This document shows positions 17,119 to 24,917 of a DNA stretch of 43,698 nt, piece after piece. The notes beneath the pieces are model-generated. The model saw only the letters and a list, made by a program, of their open reading frames with translations. It searched no databases and was not told the origin of the DNA. Source of the stretch: Akkermansia muciniphila (lineage in GTDB: Bacteria; Verrucomicrobiota; Verrucomicrobiia; Verrucomicrobiales; DEV007); assembly GCA_945883495.1 (NCBI GenBank), contig CAMCXS010000049.1, forward strand, positions 1 through 43,698, read 5' to 3'. The number at the start of each line of letters is the position of its first letter. Position 1 is the first letter of the stretch. A program made the position numbers and the translations under genes.

Positions 17119-19110
17119 ATGGGCAAACGGGAGCCACGAAAAGCCCAGACAACCAAAAAAACGCCGAGGCGGCAGCGTCGGGACGGCCGCTCCGTCGCAA
17201 TTCAGCCCCCGCTCACGCCGGGCCCTGAACCCCTGGGGATGATGGAAGCCCTCCGGGCCGATGCGGCCGAGGTGCAGCAGGCGCGGCTCGCACAACTCCG
17301 CCAGCGGTGGGGATGGGCACAGGCGGTGGGCCGGCTCATCGCCAACATCGTCTTGTTCACCCTGGCTCTGTCCCCAGCCTTCGTGACGGCGCGATTGATC
17401 ACCGCCCATGCGGTAAACACCCCGTTTGGCGATGACTGGAGCCTGGTTGATCAATTGGAAAGCCTTCACTTGGATCATCTAGAGTGGAGGGAACTCTGCC
17501 AGCCGATTGATGGCGAACGCAGCCCCCTTCCACAAATCCTTCATTTAGCCGCACTCCGCCTAACCGGCGGTGATCTCCGGGCGGATGCTTGGATGAACTT
17601 CACCTGGATGTCGCTGACTTCCCTTGGGTTGCTGCTTCTCCTCTTGCGGACAGCTGGTGGTGGCTTCGGGGCAGCTGTAATCTATTTTCTCACCAACTTA
17701 GCCCTTTTCTCTCCGGCTCAGAACCTTTTCGCCATGCGCCAAGCGGGCATCCTCCTCCCAGTCGCCTGCTTGGTCTGGACCCACTTGATTGCCTCGTTTC
17801 ATTGCTCAACCGTCCTCAAGTTTGCCGCATGCACCCTGCTCACCGCGACCGCCGCTGCCAATGGTGTCTACGGGCTTTCCCTCCTGCTCACGGTGCCAGT
17901 GCTCGCCTGCTTCACGGTCGGCCTTCCCTGCCGACTGCGCCCCTGGATTTTCACCAGCGCCTGGATCTGCTTCGCGGCACTACTGCTCCGCACCTACTTT
18001 CTCGGGTGGCCCCTTCTTCCCCCTTCCCCCACGCCCACGACGCCAGACATCGAGGCAACCTCGGGGCTTGAGACCGGATTCGTCCTCGCGTCCAAACTAA
18101 TCGCCTCGCCGCTGACCGCCGGCTGGTGGACTCCGCCGCCCCTGAGAATCGCAGTTGGCGTCGCGTTGGCCGCTATGCTTCTTGGCATGGCTGCGTGGAC
18201 TCTGATCGCAACGATTGGACGCCAGGAACACCGGTCCGGCAGCTCCTGCGCGCCTTGGCTTCTTCTCGGAATCGGAGGCTTACTTGGCATCAGCCTTCTC
18301 ACAACAGCCAGACTCTCAGCGACCCCAATGTCCCAGGTGACGGGACACCCCGGATTACTCTCTGGGCAGATCGCCCTCCCCGTCCTGATGGGAACATTCG
18401 TCCCTTTCTACATTCAGGTTCGCGAGTGGCACCGGAAGCTCTCATCTGCCCGTCTGCGGTTCTTGCCCCCCTCCCTACTCCTTGTGCTTTTCACGGTCAT
18501 CTTCGCCTCGCAGATCACCTCCTGGCTTCACGGCTGGGAAGCGACCGCCAGCGAACACCAAGCACGGCTCCGCTCGCGAGTCGCTCTGCACCTCTGCCGC
18601 ATCTTCCCCCCGCGGGATCCCACCGCTTTCGGCACCAACGACCTCGTAATGATCACGCGCCGGGCACAATTTTTGCATAACGAGGGCTACCTCAGTCCGC
18701 TCTTGCTCCATGACTCCTTCTGGCCTGACCGCCGCGTCTTCAGCTCCCCCCTGTCGCTCTTCGAGGGCCGAGTGACGACCGTCGCATCGCCCGAAGGCAC
18801 TCGAGTCTTCCGCGTCGTCGCTCGGCTCCCATCCTCCACGCCTCGTAAGCCGAACCCTCCCGCCGGCGTCGTCTTGGCGCATCAAAACCCACTCGATCCA
18901 ACTCAGCATCGGCTTCTATCCGTCGCAACCCCCGATCCGGCCGACCACAGTGCCTGGATGATTTCACCGCCACCAGAGCTACCGAAAAACACCAAGGTTG
19001 AATTCTGGGCCATCGACGGCAGCAGTCTCCTCGCCTATCGACTCGTTCAGATTCTGACTCCGGACGGCGAACTCGAACGCAGCGAGCCGTCAGCCTCTAA
19101 GTCTGATTAG
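17119..19110 (+). CDS. polytopic membrane protein, glycosyltransferase-like architecture, function unknown
   Basis: A 663-residue protein with a basic cytoplasmic N-terminus (residues 1-35), about ten membrane helices between residues 75 and 475, and a C-terminal soluble domain of about 190 residues. After the first helix comes an extracytoplasmic loop with FGDDWSLVDQLESLHLDHLE and the segment PIDGERSPLPQILHLAALRL. An acidic pair in the first loop followed by many helices recalls membrane glycosyltransferases of the GT-C type, but I do not recognise the family and cannot place catalytic residues with confidence. It lies 15 bp after the TPR protein in the AAA operon. Confidence 0.6.
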   Translation: MGKREPRKAQTTKKTPRRQRRDGRSVAIQPPLTPGPEPLGMMEALRADAAEVQQARLAQLRQRWGWAQAVGRLIANIVLFTLALSPAFVTARLITAHAVNTPFGDDWSLVDQLESLHLDHLEWRELCQPIDGERSPLPQILHLAALRLTGGDLRADAWMNFTWMSLTSLGLLLLLLRTAGGGFGAAVIYFLTNLALFSPAQNLFAMRQAGILLPVACLVWTHLIASFHCSTVLKFAACTLLTATAAANGVYGLSLLLTVPVLACFTVGLPCRLRPWIFTSAWICFAALLLRTYFLGWPLLPPSPTPTTPDIEATSGLETGFVLASKLIASPLTAGWWTPPPLRIAVGVALAAMLLGMAAWTLIATIGRQEHRSGSSCAPWLLLGIGGLLGISLLTTARLSATPMSQVTGHPGLLSGQIALPVLMGTFVPFYIQVREWHRKLSSARLRFLPPSLLLVLFTVIFASQITSWLHGWEATASEHQARLRSRVALHLCRIFPPRDPTAFGTNDLVMITRRAQFLHNEGYLSPLLLHDSFWPDRRVFSSPLSLFEGRVTTVASPEGTRVFRVVARLPSSTPRKPNPPAGVVLAHQNPLDPTQHRLLSVATPDPADHSAWMISPPPELPKNTKVEFWAIDGSSLLAYRLVQILTPDGELERSEPSASKSD

Positions 19111-19201
19111 GCCTCATATTCTCAGAGTTGCGAAAAATGTTTGCGAATTTTCCTCAAATCTGACTGGCAATTTTGTAACAATTCTCCACCATGCAGGAAT
19201 G

Positions 19202-19357
19202 GTGTCGCCACACCCATTCCACAAACGCATCCTTAGCCGCATCGGCTTCTACGGAGGAGTCGCCTGCTACCTCTGGCTCCTCCAGTTCGTCGAACAGAAA
19301 ATGAATCAGTCAGGTCTCACGCAGCAGGCTTCCGCACTCGTCACGAGTGAACAGTGA
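19202..19357 (+). CDS. possible small single-pass membrane protein
   Basis: A 51-codon frame from GTG 19202 to TGA 19355-19357. The product has a basic N-terminus (MSPHPFHKRILSR), one hydrophobic helix (IGFYGGVACYLWLLQFV) and a polar tail, a plausible membrane topology. AGGA lies only three bases before the GTG, which is too close for an ideal ribosome binding site. It fills most of the 253-bp gap between two genes and stops 6 bp before the convergent glycosyltransferase. It is reported as a possibility only. Confidence 0.3.
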   Translation: MSPHPFHKRILSRIGFYGGVACYLWLLQFVEQKMNQSGLTQQASALVTSEQ

Positions 19358-19363
19358 GCCGAC

Positions 19364-20107
19364 TCAGCGGAATTGCCCCAACCGATGGAGTAGTTTCGCT
19401 GGCAAGTATCCCGTCGGCACCCGTCGGCCATACTTCCGGAAGACACGAATGCACTGCAGATTGTTCAGCAGAATATTCCGGATACTGCGATTGGAGATTC
19501 CGCCGAGCCGCATGCGCACCAGCACCCCCGGCAAATAGCGTGCGCGAATTCGCTTTACCTCGAAAAGGCGATAAAGAAGATCCCAATCGGCACCAATGGA
19601 GAGCCTGGTGTCAAAGCCTCCGAATCGCTGATAGACTCCCTTTTTGGCATAAAACGTGGGATGCGGCGGCATCCAACCCGATTCAAAGCCGCCGGGACGG
19701 TAGTCACTAGACCGCCAAAACCTGACCACTTCGGAAGGGTTACGCAATGAGACATACTCCAAATCTCCGTAGCATGCCTCCCAATCCAGTGAGGTCAAGA
19801 CACTGGCCACTCGACTCAAAACCCCCGCGTCCGCAAATGCGTCATCCGCATGGAGAAGCCCGATGACCTCGCCAGAGGCCAGCCCCAAGCCTTTGTTGAG
19901 CGCAAAATACATCCCTTCATCTGGCTCAGACAACCACCGCACCCGATCGGAGCTGACGGACAACACAGCGTCCTGCGTCCCATCGGTGGATGCGCCATCA
20001 AGAATCAGATGCTCAACCTGCGGATAATCCTGTGCCGCAACGGAGCGGACGCAGGACTCGATCACTTCAGCCGCATTCCGGCAAACAGTGATCACAGTGA
20101 TCAACAT
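19364..20107 (-). CDS. family 2 glycosyltransferase (WcaA-like)
   Basis: A 247-residue single-domain GT2 enzyme. It begins MLITVITVCRNAAEVIESCV, has the nucleotide-binding motif LILDGASTDGT, the subgroup motif EPDEGMYFALNKGL, the DxD-like metal site GLLHADDAFA, and the acceptor-side segment GADWDLLYRLFE near 165-176. There are no membrane segments. Such enzymes add sugars during exopolysaccharide or O-antigen synthesis. It starts 5 bp after the stop of the HTH-receiver regulator, so the pair is almost certainly one transcription unit. Confidence 0.85.
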   Translation of the reverse strand: MLITVITVCRNAAEVIESCVRSVAAQDYPQVEHLILDGASTDGTQDAVLSVSSDRVRWLSEPDEGMYFALNKGLGLASGEVIGLLHADDAFADAGVLSRVASVLTSLDWEACYGDLEYVSLRNPSEVVRFWRSSDYRPGGFESGWMPPHPTFYAKKGVYQRFGGFDTRLSIGADWDLLYRLFEVKRIRARYLPGVLVRMRLGGISNRSIRNILLNNLQCIRVFRKYGRRVPTGYLPAKLLHRLGQFR

Positions 20108-20112
20108 GCACC

Positions 20113-20679
20113 TTAGGCAACGTTCACGTCCGTCCCCTTGTGCCCCAACTGACGAACCGTCCGATTCAACTGATCGAATTCGATCGGCTTTTTGATCACC
20201 GTCACCGGCCCACTGGACAAGATTTTCGTCAAGATCTCACTATCGGGATATCCGGTAATAATGACAATTGGCAGATCTGGATGAGACTCCTTGAGCTTGA
20301 GGTAGAGCTCATCTCCCGGAATATCAGGCAACTTGAGATCCAGAAAGACGAGATCAAAATCCTGCTTTTCAGCATAGGCCAGTGCCTCTGCGCCAGTCCC
20401 CACCACGATCCGGCCGAAACCAGCCTTCTTCAGGAACTGCTTAAACAAGGTTTGCAAGGCTGGATCATCATCAACAACGAGCACAGTCGGCTGCCCGGCC
20501 TCATCCTTGCGGAGAATATCCCGATCCAGAAGACTGCGCTTGATCCGCCACCGACCACCAATCTGAATAGCAGGCAACTGCCCCCTTTGCACCAGGTAAT
20601 AGACTGTTGGCAGAGGAATGCGGAGATACTCTGCGGTCTCTTTGACCGTCATGAGTTCGGGTGGATCATCAGGCATCAT
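20113..20679 (-). CDS. regulator with N-terminal excisionase-type HTH and C-terminal receiver domain
   Basis: 188 residues from the ATG at 20679; a TTG at 20763 would add 28 unlikely residues. Residues 8-57 form a MerR/excisionase-type winged HTH (LMTVKETAEYLRIPLPTVYY ... GGRWRIKRSLLD). Residues 65-185 are a CheY-like receiver with the acidic pocket VVDDD at 69-72, phospho-acceptor D114 in VFLDLKLPD, T142 and the conserved lysine near 163-164 in VIKKP. All phosphorylation residues are present. The order DNA-binding domain then receiver is the reverse of most response regulators. No histidine kinase is in the window. It is upstream of and co-transcribed with a GT2 gene, so it may control glycan synthesis. 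Confidence 0.8.
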   Translation of the reverse strand: MMPDDPPELMTVKETAEYLRIPLPTVYYLVQRGQLPAIQIGGRWRIKRSLLDRDILRKDEAGQPTVLVVDDDPALQTLFKQFLKKAGFGRIVVGTGAEALAYAEKQDFDLVFLDLKLPDIPGDELYLKLKESHPDLPIVIITGYPDSEILTKILSSGPVTVIKKPIEFDQLNRTVRQLGHKGTDVNVA

Positions 20680-21009
20680 GGTGCGTGTGGGTTCGAAATA
20701 CGGCGGAACAGATGGCGCCCTCCTGGAGAAAGCCCTCCAAAAGCCCAGCTGCGAGCTGTTCAATAATTTCTATAGGCAACTTCAAAATTCAGATTTTGCA
20801 ACCTCGTTCTTCTCGAATTTTGGAAGCTTCACAAATCTGAATCTCACAGACGAGACCGAACCGCAAAGATTTCACCCCGCGATTGCAGTCAGTTAATAGC
20901 CGAAGAAAGCACTAGAACAGCCTCTCCTATCTATCAACTACACGAAACTTCCAACAGCTTCAAGAGCAAAGCAAGACTTTTGGAGATTTTGTTAGAAGGA
21001 GCCTGTTGG
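20680..21009. other. 330-bp AT-rich intergenic region between divergent genes
   Basis: This stretch separates the HTH-receiver gene (minus) from the small ORF at 21010 (plus) and must hold promoters for both. It is clearly more AT-rich than its surroundings, especially 20760-20870. I see no convincing pair of -35/-10 hexamers and no gene. Confidence 0.5.
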
Positions 21010-21126
21010 ATGCCAAATTTCAGAGCCTCTGGAATCGTAATCTTGCCCTTTTCACGCCAGCTTTTTGCTTCTCGCTCGCCCTTCCCTCTTGCTTTCTCCC
21101 CCGTTCACTGGTGTAATGGCAACTGA
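21010..21126 (+). CDS. 38-codon ORF with strong ribosome binding site; possible leader peptide
   Basis: The ATG at 21010 is preceded by AGAAGGAG at 20994-21001, eight bases upstream, one of the best Shine-Dalgarno sequences in the window. The 38-residue product is rich in Phe, Pro and Ser, has no membrane helix or recognisable domain, and ends at TGA 21124-21126. Eight bases later an intrinsic terminator begins, and the M23 peptidase ATG follows directly after its T-run. This layout fits either an independent micropeptide gene with its own terminator or a leader peptide controlling read-through. There is no run of one codon that would name an amino-acid signal. Confidence 0.45.
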   Translation: MPNFRASGIVILPFSRQLFASRSPFPLAFSPVHWCNGN

Positions 21127-21134
21127 AGCTAGGA

Positions 21135-21168
21135 GGGGGAGTCGATACTCGATCCCCCGTTTTTTTTT
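21135..21168 (+). terminator. intrinsic terminator ending three bases before the M23 start codon
   Basis: GGGGGA at 21135-21140 pairs with TCCCCC at 21153-21158. With G21141 bulged, TCGA at 21142-21145 pairs with TCGA at 21149-21152 around a three-base loop. A G and then nine Ts (21160-21168) follow. This is a textbook Rho-independent terminator on the plus strand. The ATG of the M23 gene is at 21172. AGGAGG at 21131-21136 overlaps the base of the left arm. Confidence 0.8.
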
Positions 21169-21171
21169 GCA

Positions 21172-22068
21172 ATGCGCCACCTCGTCTCAAGGCACCTGCT
21201 GCTTGCCGCAATCCTCGTGACCGCAACGACCTCCCGGCTCCTTGGGGTCGCTGAAGGCGTGATTCCCACCACCGAGATCCGGCTGGCGGACGGCTTTGAC
21301 TTCCCCGTAGGAAAGCCAGACGGCGCGAATTACTACCGTTTCCGCGGCTTCATCCGTGGCGACCATATGGGCGAGGATTGGAACGGAATCGCGGGGGGAA
21401 ACAACGACCTGGGCAAACCGGTTTACGCGATCGCTCATGGCGTTGTCGTCTACTCCAAGGATTACCGCTCGAATTGGGGGAACGTCATCATCGTCCGCCA
21501 CGCCTATCGAGAAAAGGGCACGATTCGCTACATCGATTCCCTCTACGGACACCTCAACGAGCGCATCGTGACTACGGGCACCCAAGTCTCCCGCGGCCAG
21601 AAAATCGGCACGATTGGCACGAACCACGGCATGTACGTGGCCCACCTCCACTTTGAAATCCGCAAGAACATCAACATCGCGCTCAAGCATCGCGATTACG
21701 CGATGGACTTCTCCAACTACCACCGTCCCGCCCAGTTCATTTCTGAGCGGAGAGTCCTCATGCCGGAGCATCCCCGCCAACCAGTGCCCATCGATTGCTT
21801 CGGGATGGGAGTGAAGAACCTGTATGAGGGCACCCGGCTCCCCGCTCTGCCCCAACTTCCTTTCGACCAGCCGCTCCCCCGGCCCGCCATGAACCCGGTC
21901 CTCCGGGACATTCTCGTCCGGAACGGAATCTATGAGCGGACAGCTCCCTCCCAAATCGAGAAGGAGCAAGCCGAAGAACGAAACAAGATCCTTAATCAAT
22001 GGCGCACCTGGCGCCGCCAACAGATGGATAAGGAAGTGAACAACGATCCAGTGGAGCCGAAACAGTGA
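21172..22068 (+). CDS. M23-family peptidoglycan endopeptidase 1
   Basis: A 298-residue exported protein with a signal-type N-terminus (RHLLLAAILVTATTSRLLG). The LytM/M23 domain lies at about 40-200. Expected zinc ligands are H65 and D69 (HMGED) and H160; catalytic histidines are H127 (YGHL) and H158 of HLHFE. It should cleave peptide cross-links of peptidoglycan. The C-terminal 100 residues are charged and helical. No Shine-Dalgarno sits between the terminator T-run and the ATG, so translation may need a leaderless or refolded mRNA. A close paralogue follows after 80 bp. Both share the segment DGFDFPVGKPDG/DGFDYPVGKPDG and the GGN-D-LG loop. Confidence 0.9.
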   Translation: MRHLVSRHLLLAAILVTATTSRLLGVAEGVIPTTEIRLADGFDFPVGKPDGANYYRFRGFIRGDHMGEDWNGIAGGNNDLGKPVYAIAHGVVVYSKDYRSNWGNVIIVRHAYREKGTIRYIDSLYGHLNERIVTTGTQVSRGQKIGTIGTNHGMYVAHLHFEIRKNINIALKHRDYAMDFSNYHRPAQFISERRVLMPEHPRQPVPIDCFGMGVKNLYEGTRLPALPQLPFDQPLPRPAMNPVLRDILVRNGIYERTAPSQIEKEQAEERNKILNQWRTWRRQQMDKEVNNDPVEPKQ

Positions 22069-22111
22069 GCGTCGAAAAACTCATTGCGCTCCCAGATTGA
22101 TTTGATATCTT

Positions 22112-22135
22112 GATTGTTAAGGTCTGTTAACAATC
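22112..22135. promoter_or_regulatory. 24-bp perfect dyad upstream of the second M23 gene
   Basis: GATTGTTAA at 22112-22120 and TTAACAATC at 22127-22135 are perfect inverted 9-bp half-sites separated by six bases. The dyad ends 13 bases before the ATG at 22149. A weak promoter TTGATA (22102-22107), 17 bases, TGTTAA (22125-22130) would overlap it, so it looks like an operator for a dimeric repressor. No T-run follows, so a terminator is unlikely. Confidence 0.55.
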
Positions 22136-22148
22136 GGCCCGATTGCTC

Positions 22149-22964
22149 ATGAAGATCCTCTGCCTCTCTTGCTTCGCTGCCCTTTTGGTTTTCCCCCAGA
22201 TGGCGTCGGCTCAGTCGTCGGTGGCCCTCACCCTCCCAGCGGATGGCTTCGACTACCCCGTCGGCAAACCCGACGGCCAAGGCTATTATCTGGCTCGCGG
22301 ATTCCGATCCAATGGCCACCTCGGTGAAGACTGGAACGGACGAGGAGGCGGAAACACCGATCTCGGTGATCCGGTCTACGCCTCCGCGCACGGCGTGGTC
22401 GTTTTCTCCAAGGACCAGCGTGAAGGGTGGGGCAACGTCATCATCATCCGCCACGCCTACCGCGAATCGAACGGACGCATTGAATACGTCGATTCCCTCT
22501 ACGGCCACCTCAACGAACGTCACGTTTCCCTAAACGAGACTGTGCAGAGAGGCCAGCAGATCGGGACGATCGGCACCAATCGAGGCATGTATTGGGCGCA
22601 CCTCCACTTTGAGATGCGCAAGAATTTGCAGATCGGGATGAATCGCTCCGAGTTCGCCCGCAATAGCTCGAATTACTACGACCCATCCGGATTTGTCGCC
22701 AGCCACCGTCAACTCCAACCAGAAATGCGCAGTGTCCGCGTTCCGGTCGACACCTTCAATGACCCCACGGCCGACCAGTTCGCCGATTTCATGGCCCGGA
22801 TGAGCACCACCGCGCCCCCGCCGAGCCCAGCCGCAAAGCCGGAACCCCGCCAAGCCCAGACTGAGACGGAGGCACAGGAGAGTCAGGGCGAGCGGGACAA
22901 GATCCGTTCGTTTTGGGGCAAGATCCGCTCTGGCAGCGTCACCCCGGGCATTGATCCCGCCTAA
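22149..22964 (+). CDS. M23-family peptidoglycan endopeptidase 2
   Basis: 271 residues from ATG 22149; a TTG two codons upstream is less likely. A signal peptide runs to about residue 21 (FPQMASA). The M23 domain covers about 30-190: metal site HLGEDWNG with H57 and D61, YGHLNERH, and HLHFEMRKN. All catalytic residues are present. It is a tandem paralogue of the previous gene, with most differences in the C-terminal tail, which here is Pro/Ala/Gln-rich and then charged. Its own dyad-containing leader suggests separate regulation. It ends 7 bp from the convergent cimA stop. Confidence 0.9.
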   Translation: MKILCLSCFAALLVFPQMASAQSSVALTLPADGFDYPVGKPDGQGYYLARGFRSNGHLGEDWNGRGGGNTDLGDPVYASAHGVVVFSKDQREGWGNVIIIRHAYRESNGRIEYVDSLYGHLNERHVSLNETVQRGQQIGTIGTNRGMYWAHLHFEMRKNLQIGMNRSEFARNSSNYYDPSGFVASHRQLQPEMRSVRVPVDTFNDPTADQFADFMARMSTTAPPPSPAAKPEPRQAQTETEAQESQGERDKIRSFWGKIRSGSVTPGIDPA

Positions 22965-22971
22965 CCTCGCT

Positions 22972-24582
22972 TCACTTCTTTTTCTTCGTCGGCTTCGGTC
23001 CTGTCTCCCGGCATCGCAGCAAGTAGAACTCGATGCTATCCACCAGGGCCAGCCAGCTCGCCCGGATGATGTTGTAGCTCACGCCGACCGTGCTCCAGGT
23101 GTCAGTGCCGTCTGTGCTGTCGATCAAAACCCGCGTCTTCGCGGCGGTGCCTAGCTTGCTATCGATGATCCGGACGCGGAAATCCGTGAGCCGGATGTTG
23201 CGGATTTCCGGGTAATCGGGCTCCAAGGCTTTACGGAGCGCGGCATCCAGAGCGTTCACCGGGCCTTCGCCTTCGTCCACGGTGTAGTGGCGATTGTCGC
23301 CAACCTCCAGCTTAACGGTCGCTTCGCAGGTCTCCAAAGCTTCGCCGTTCCCGGCGTCGCGGATACGCCGGAAGTTGCAGCGATACTCGCGAAGGAGGAA
23401 GAGCGGTTCATAAGTCTTGAGTGCCTTACGGATGAGGAGTTCGAACGAGGCCTCGGCGGCTTCAAACTCGTAGCCCTCCTCTTCCATCTCCTTGAGCTGC
23501 TTGACCAAAGCTTTGGCTTCGCGGCTCCCCTTTTCCAGGTTGTGCCCCAACTCGGAAGCCTTCATAAGGACGTTGCTCTGTCCGGAAAGCTCGGAGATTA
23601 GAATGCGTTGACGATTCCCAACAAGAGCCGGTTCAATGTGTTCGTAGGTGCGCGCCAACTTTTCCACGGCGTTGACATGCATCCCCCCCTTGTGCGCAAA
23701 CGCGGCCATGCCCACAAACGGCGCCCGCGGATGGTGCGGCAAATTCGCCAAATCATCAACGAAGTGGCTCAGCTCGGTCAACCGTGCTAGGTCCGGGACC
23801 ACCTTTGTCCCCAGTTTGAGCTGCAAGTTCGGAATCACCGTGGTGAGATTGCAGTTCCCCACGCGCTCGCCGTAGCCATTGATCGTCCCCTGGATTTGCA
23901 CCGCTCCCGCTTGGAAAGCGGCAATCGCATTGGCCACGCCGAATCCCCCATCGTCGTGGGTGTGAATTCCCACGGGCATCCCCAGATGGTCCATCACCAC
24001 CCGGGTGATCTCCGAAACTTCGTGCGGGAGGGTGCCCCCGTTCGTGTCGCAAAGAACCACAATGGCCGCACCTCCTTCCTTGGCGGCTTCGAGCGTCCCC
24101 AAGGCGTGTTCGGGATTGTCCTTGTATCCATCGAAGAAGTGCTCCGCGTCATAGACCACCTCTCGTCCGTGCGCTTTGAGATGGGCCACCGTGTCAAAGA
24201 TCATCGCGCGGTTCTCCTTAGCCGTGGTCCGGAGCACCTCCGTGACGTGCAGCTTCCAACTCTTGCCGAAAATGGTGACGACCGGAGTCATCGCGTCCAA
24301 CAGAAGTTGCACCTGAGCATCCTCCTCCACCCGCAGGTCCGCCCGCCGAGTGCTCCCAAAGGCGGAGATTTTCGCATGTTTCCAGGTCAGCTTCGCCGCC
24401 TCGGTGAAGAACGAGACGTCCTTGGGATTGGAACCAGGCCAGCCGCCCTCAATGTAGTCCATCCCAAACTCATCGAGTTTCTGGGCGATCCGGAGCTTGT
24501 CTAGGGAAGAGAGGGAGATGCCGGTCCCCTGGGTTCCGTCCCGGAGAGTGGTATCGTAAAGGTAAACGCGCTTTTCCGCCAT
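22972..24582 (-). CDS. cimA: (R)-citramalate synthase
   Basis: 536 residues from the ATG at 24582. A longer frame to 24651 adds a low-complexity extension, while MAEKRVYLYDTTLRDGTQ is the family start. The DRE-TIM catalytic barrel (1-~280) holds DTTLRDGTQ with the catalytic Arg-Asp, LDEFGMDYIEGGWPGSNPKD typical of CimA, metal ligands HTHDD and the NGYGERVGNCNL motif. The C-terminal allosteric LeuA-dimer domain (about 390-520) resembles isopropylmalate synthases. The enzyme condenses pyruvate with acetyl-CoA to citramalate, the first step of the threonine-independent route to isoleucine. It stands alone, with no leucine or isoleucine genes nearby. The C-terminus is a lysine-rich tail. Confidence 0.92.
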   Translation of the reverse strand: MAEKRVYLYDTTLRDGTQGTGISLSSLDKLRIAQKLDEFGMDYIEGGWPGSNPKDVSFFTEAAKLTWKHAKISAFGSTRRADLRVEEDAQVQLLLDAMTPVVTIFGKSWKLHVTEVLRTTAKENRAMIFDTVAHLKAHGREVVYDAEHFFDGYKDNPEHALGTLEAAKEGGAAIVVLCDTNGGTLPHEVSEITRVVMDHLGMPVGIHTHDDGGFGVANAIAAFQAGAVQIQGTINGYGERVGNCNLTTVIPNLQLKLGTKVVPDLARLTELSHFVDDLANLPHHPRAPFVGMAAFAHKGGMHVNAVEKLARTYEHIEPALVGNRQRILISELSGQSNVLMKASELGHNLEKGSREAKALVKQLKEMEEEGYEFEAAEASFELLIRKALKTYEPLFLLREYRCNFRRIRDAGNGEALETCEATVKLEVGDNRHYTVDEGEGPVNALDAALRKALEPDYPEIRNIRLTDFRVRIIDSKLGTAAKTRVLIDSTDGTDTWSTVGVSYNIIRASWLALVDSIEFYLLRCRETGPKPTKKKK

Positions 24583-24917
24583 GGTGGGTAAGGGAAGCGC
24601 CGGAGACGAGCGAAGACGAAGAGCGAGGGACGACCGCAAGCCGAACGGCACCCTGCCCGACCGTCACGAGCGAGCCGGAGCTTCGGTTCGTGATGTCGAG
24701 CTAGCCAATAATGATCGAATCGATCAACGGCATGAGACGTTTGATGTTTATCCCGTCCCGCGAGGAACGCCAGCGAAAAATCATCGTCCCGTCATCGTTT
24801 CGATCCCGGAGCCCGGTGGATCCTTCCAAAATGCCGACAATTCGAACTTGCCATTTAGTCCATCTGTCGTGCAGTTAGGACCGATCCCAGGGTTCGCTGC
24901 CACTGGGCAAAGATCGC
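24583..24917. other. 335-bp divergent intergenic region, no supported gene
   Basis: This region lies between the divergent cimA and ABC-importer genes and should carry both promoters. A 55-codon frame (24710-24877) begins with ATG but lacks a ribosome binding site and resembles nothing. I could not identify convincing promoter hexamers, a riboswitch or an iron-type (Fur-like) palindrome. Confidence 0.5.

Noticed and set aside
19191-19304. 37-codon ATG frame overlapping the possible membrane micropeptide
   Set aside because: The product is low-complexity Ser/Ala/Thr without a ribosome binding site; the GTG frame gives a more plausible protein.
24710-24877. 55-codon frame between cimA and the ABC operon
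   Set aside because: No ribosome binding site, no recognisable domain, arginine-rich composition typical of chance frames in GC-rich DNA.
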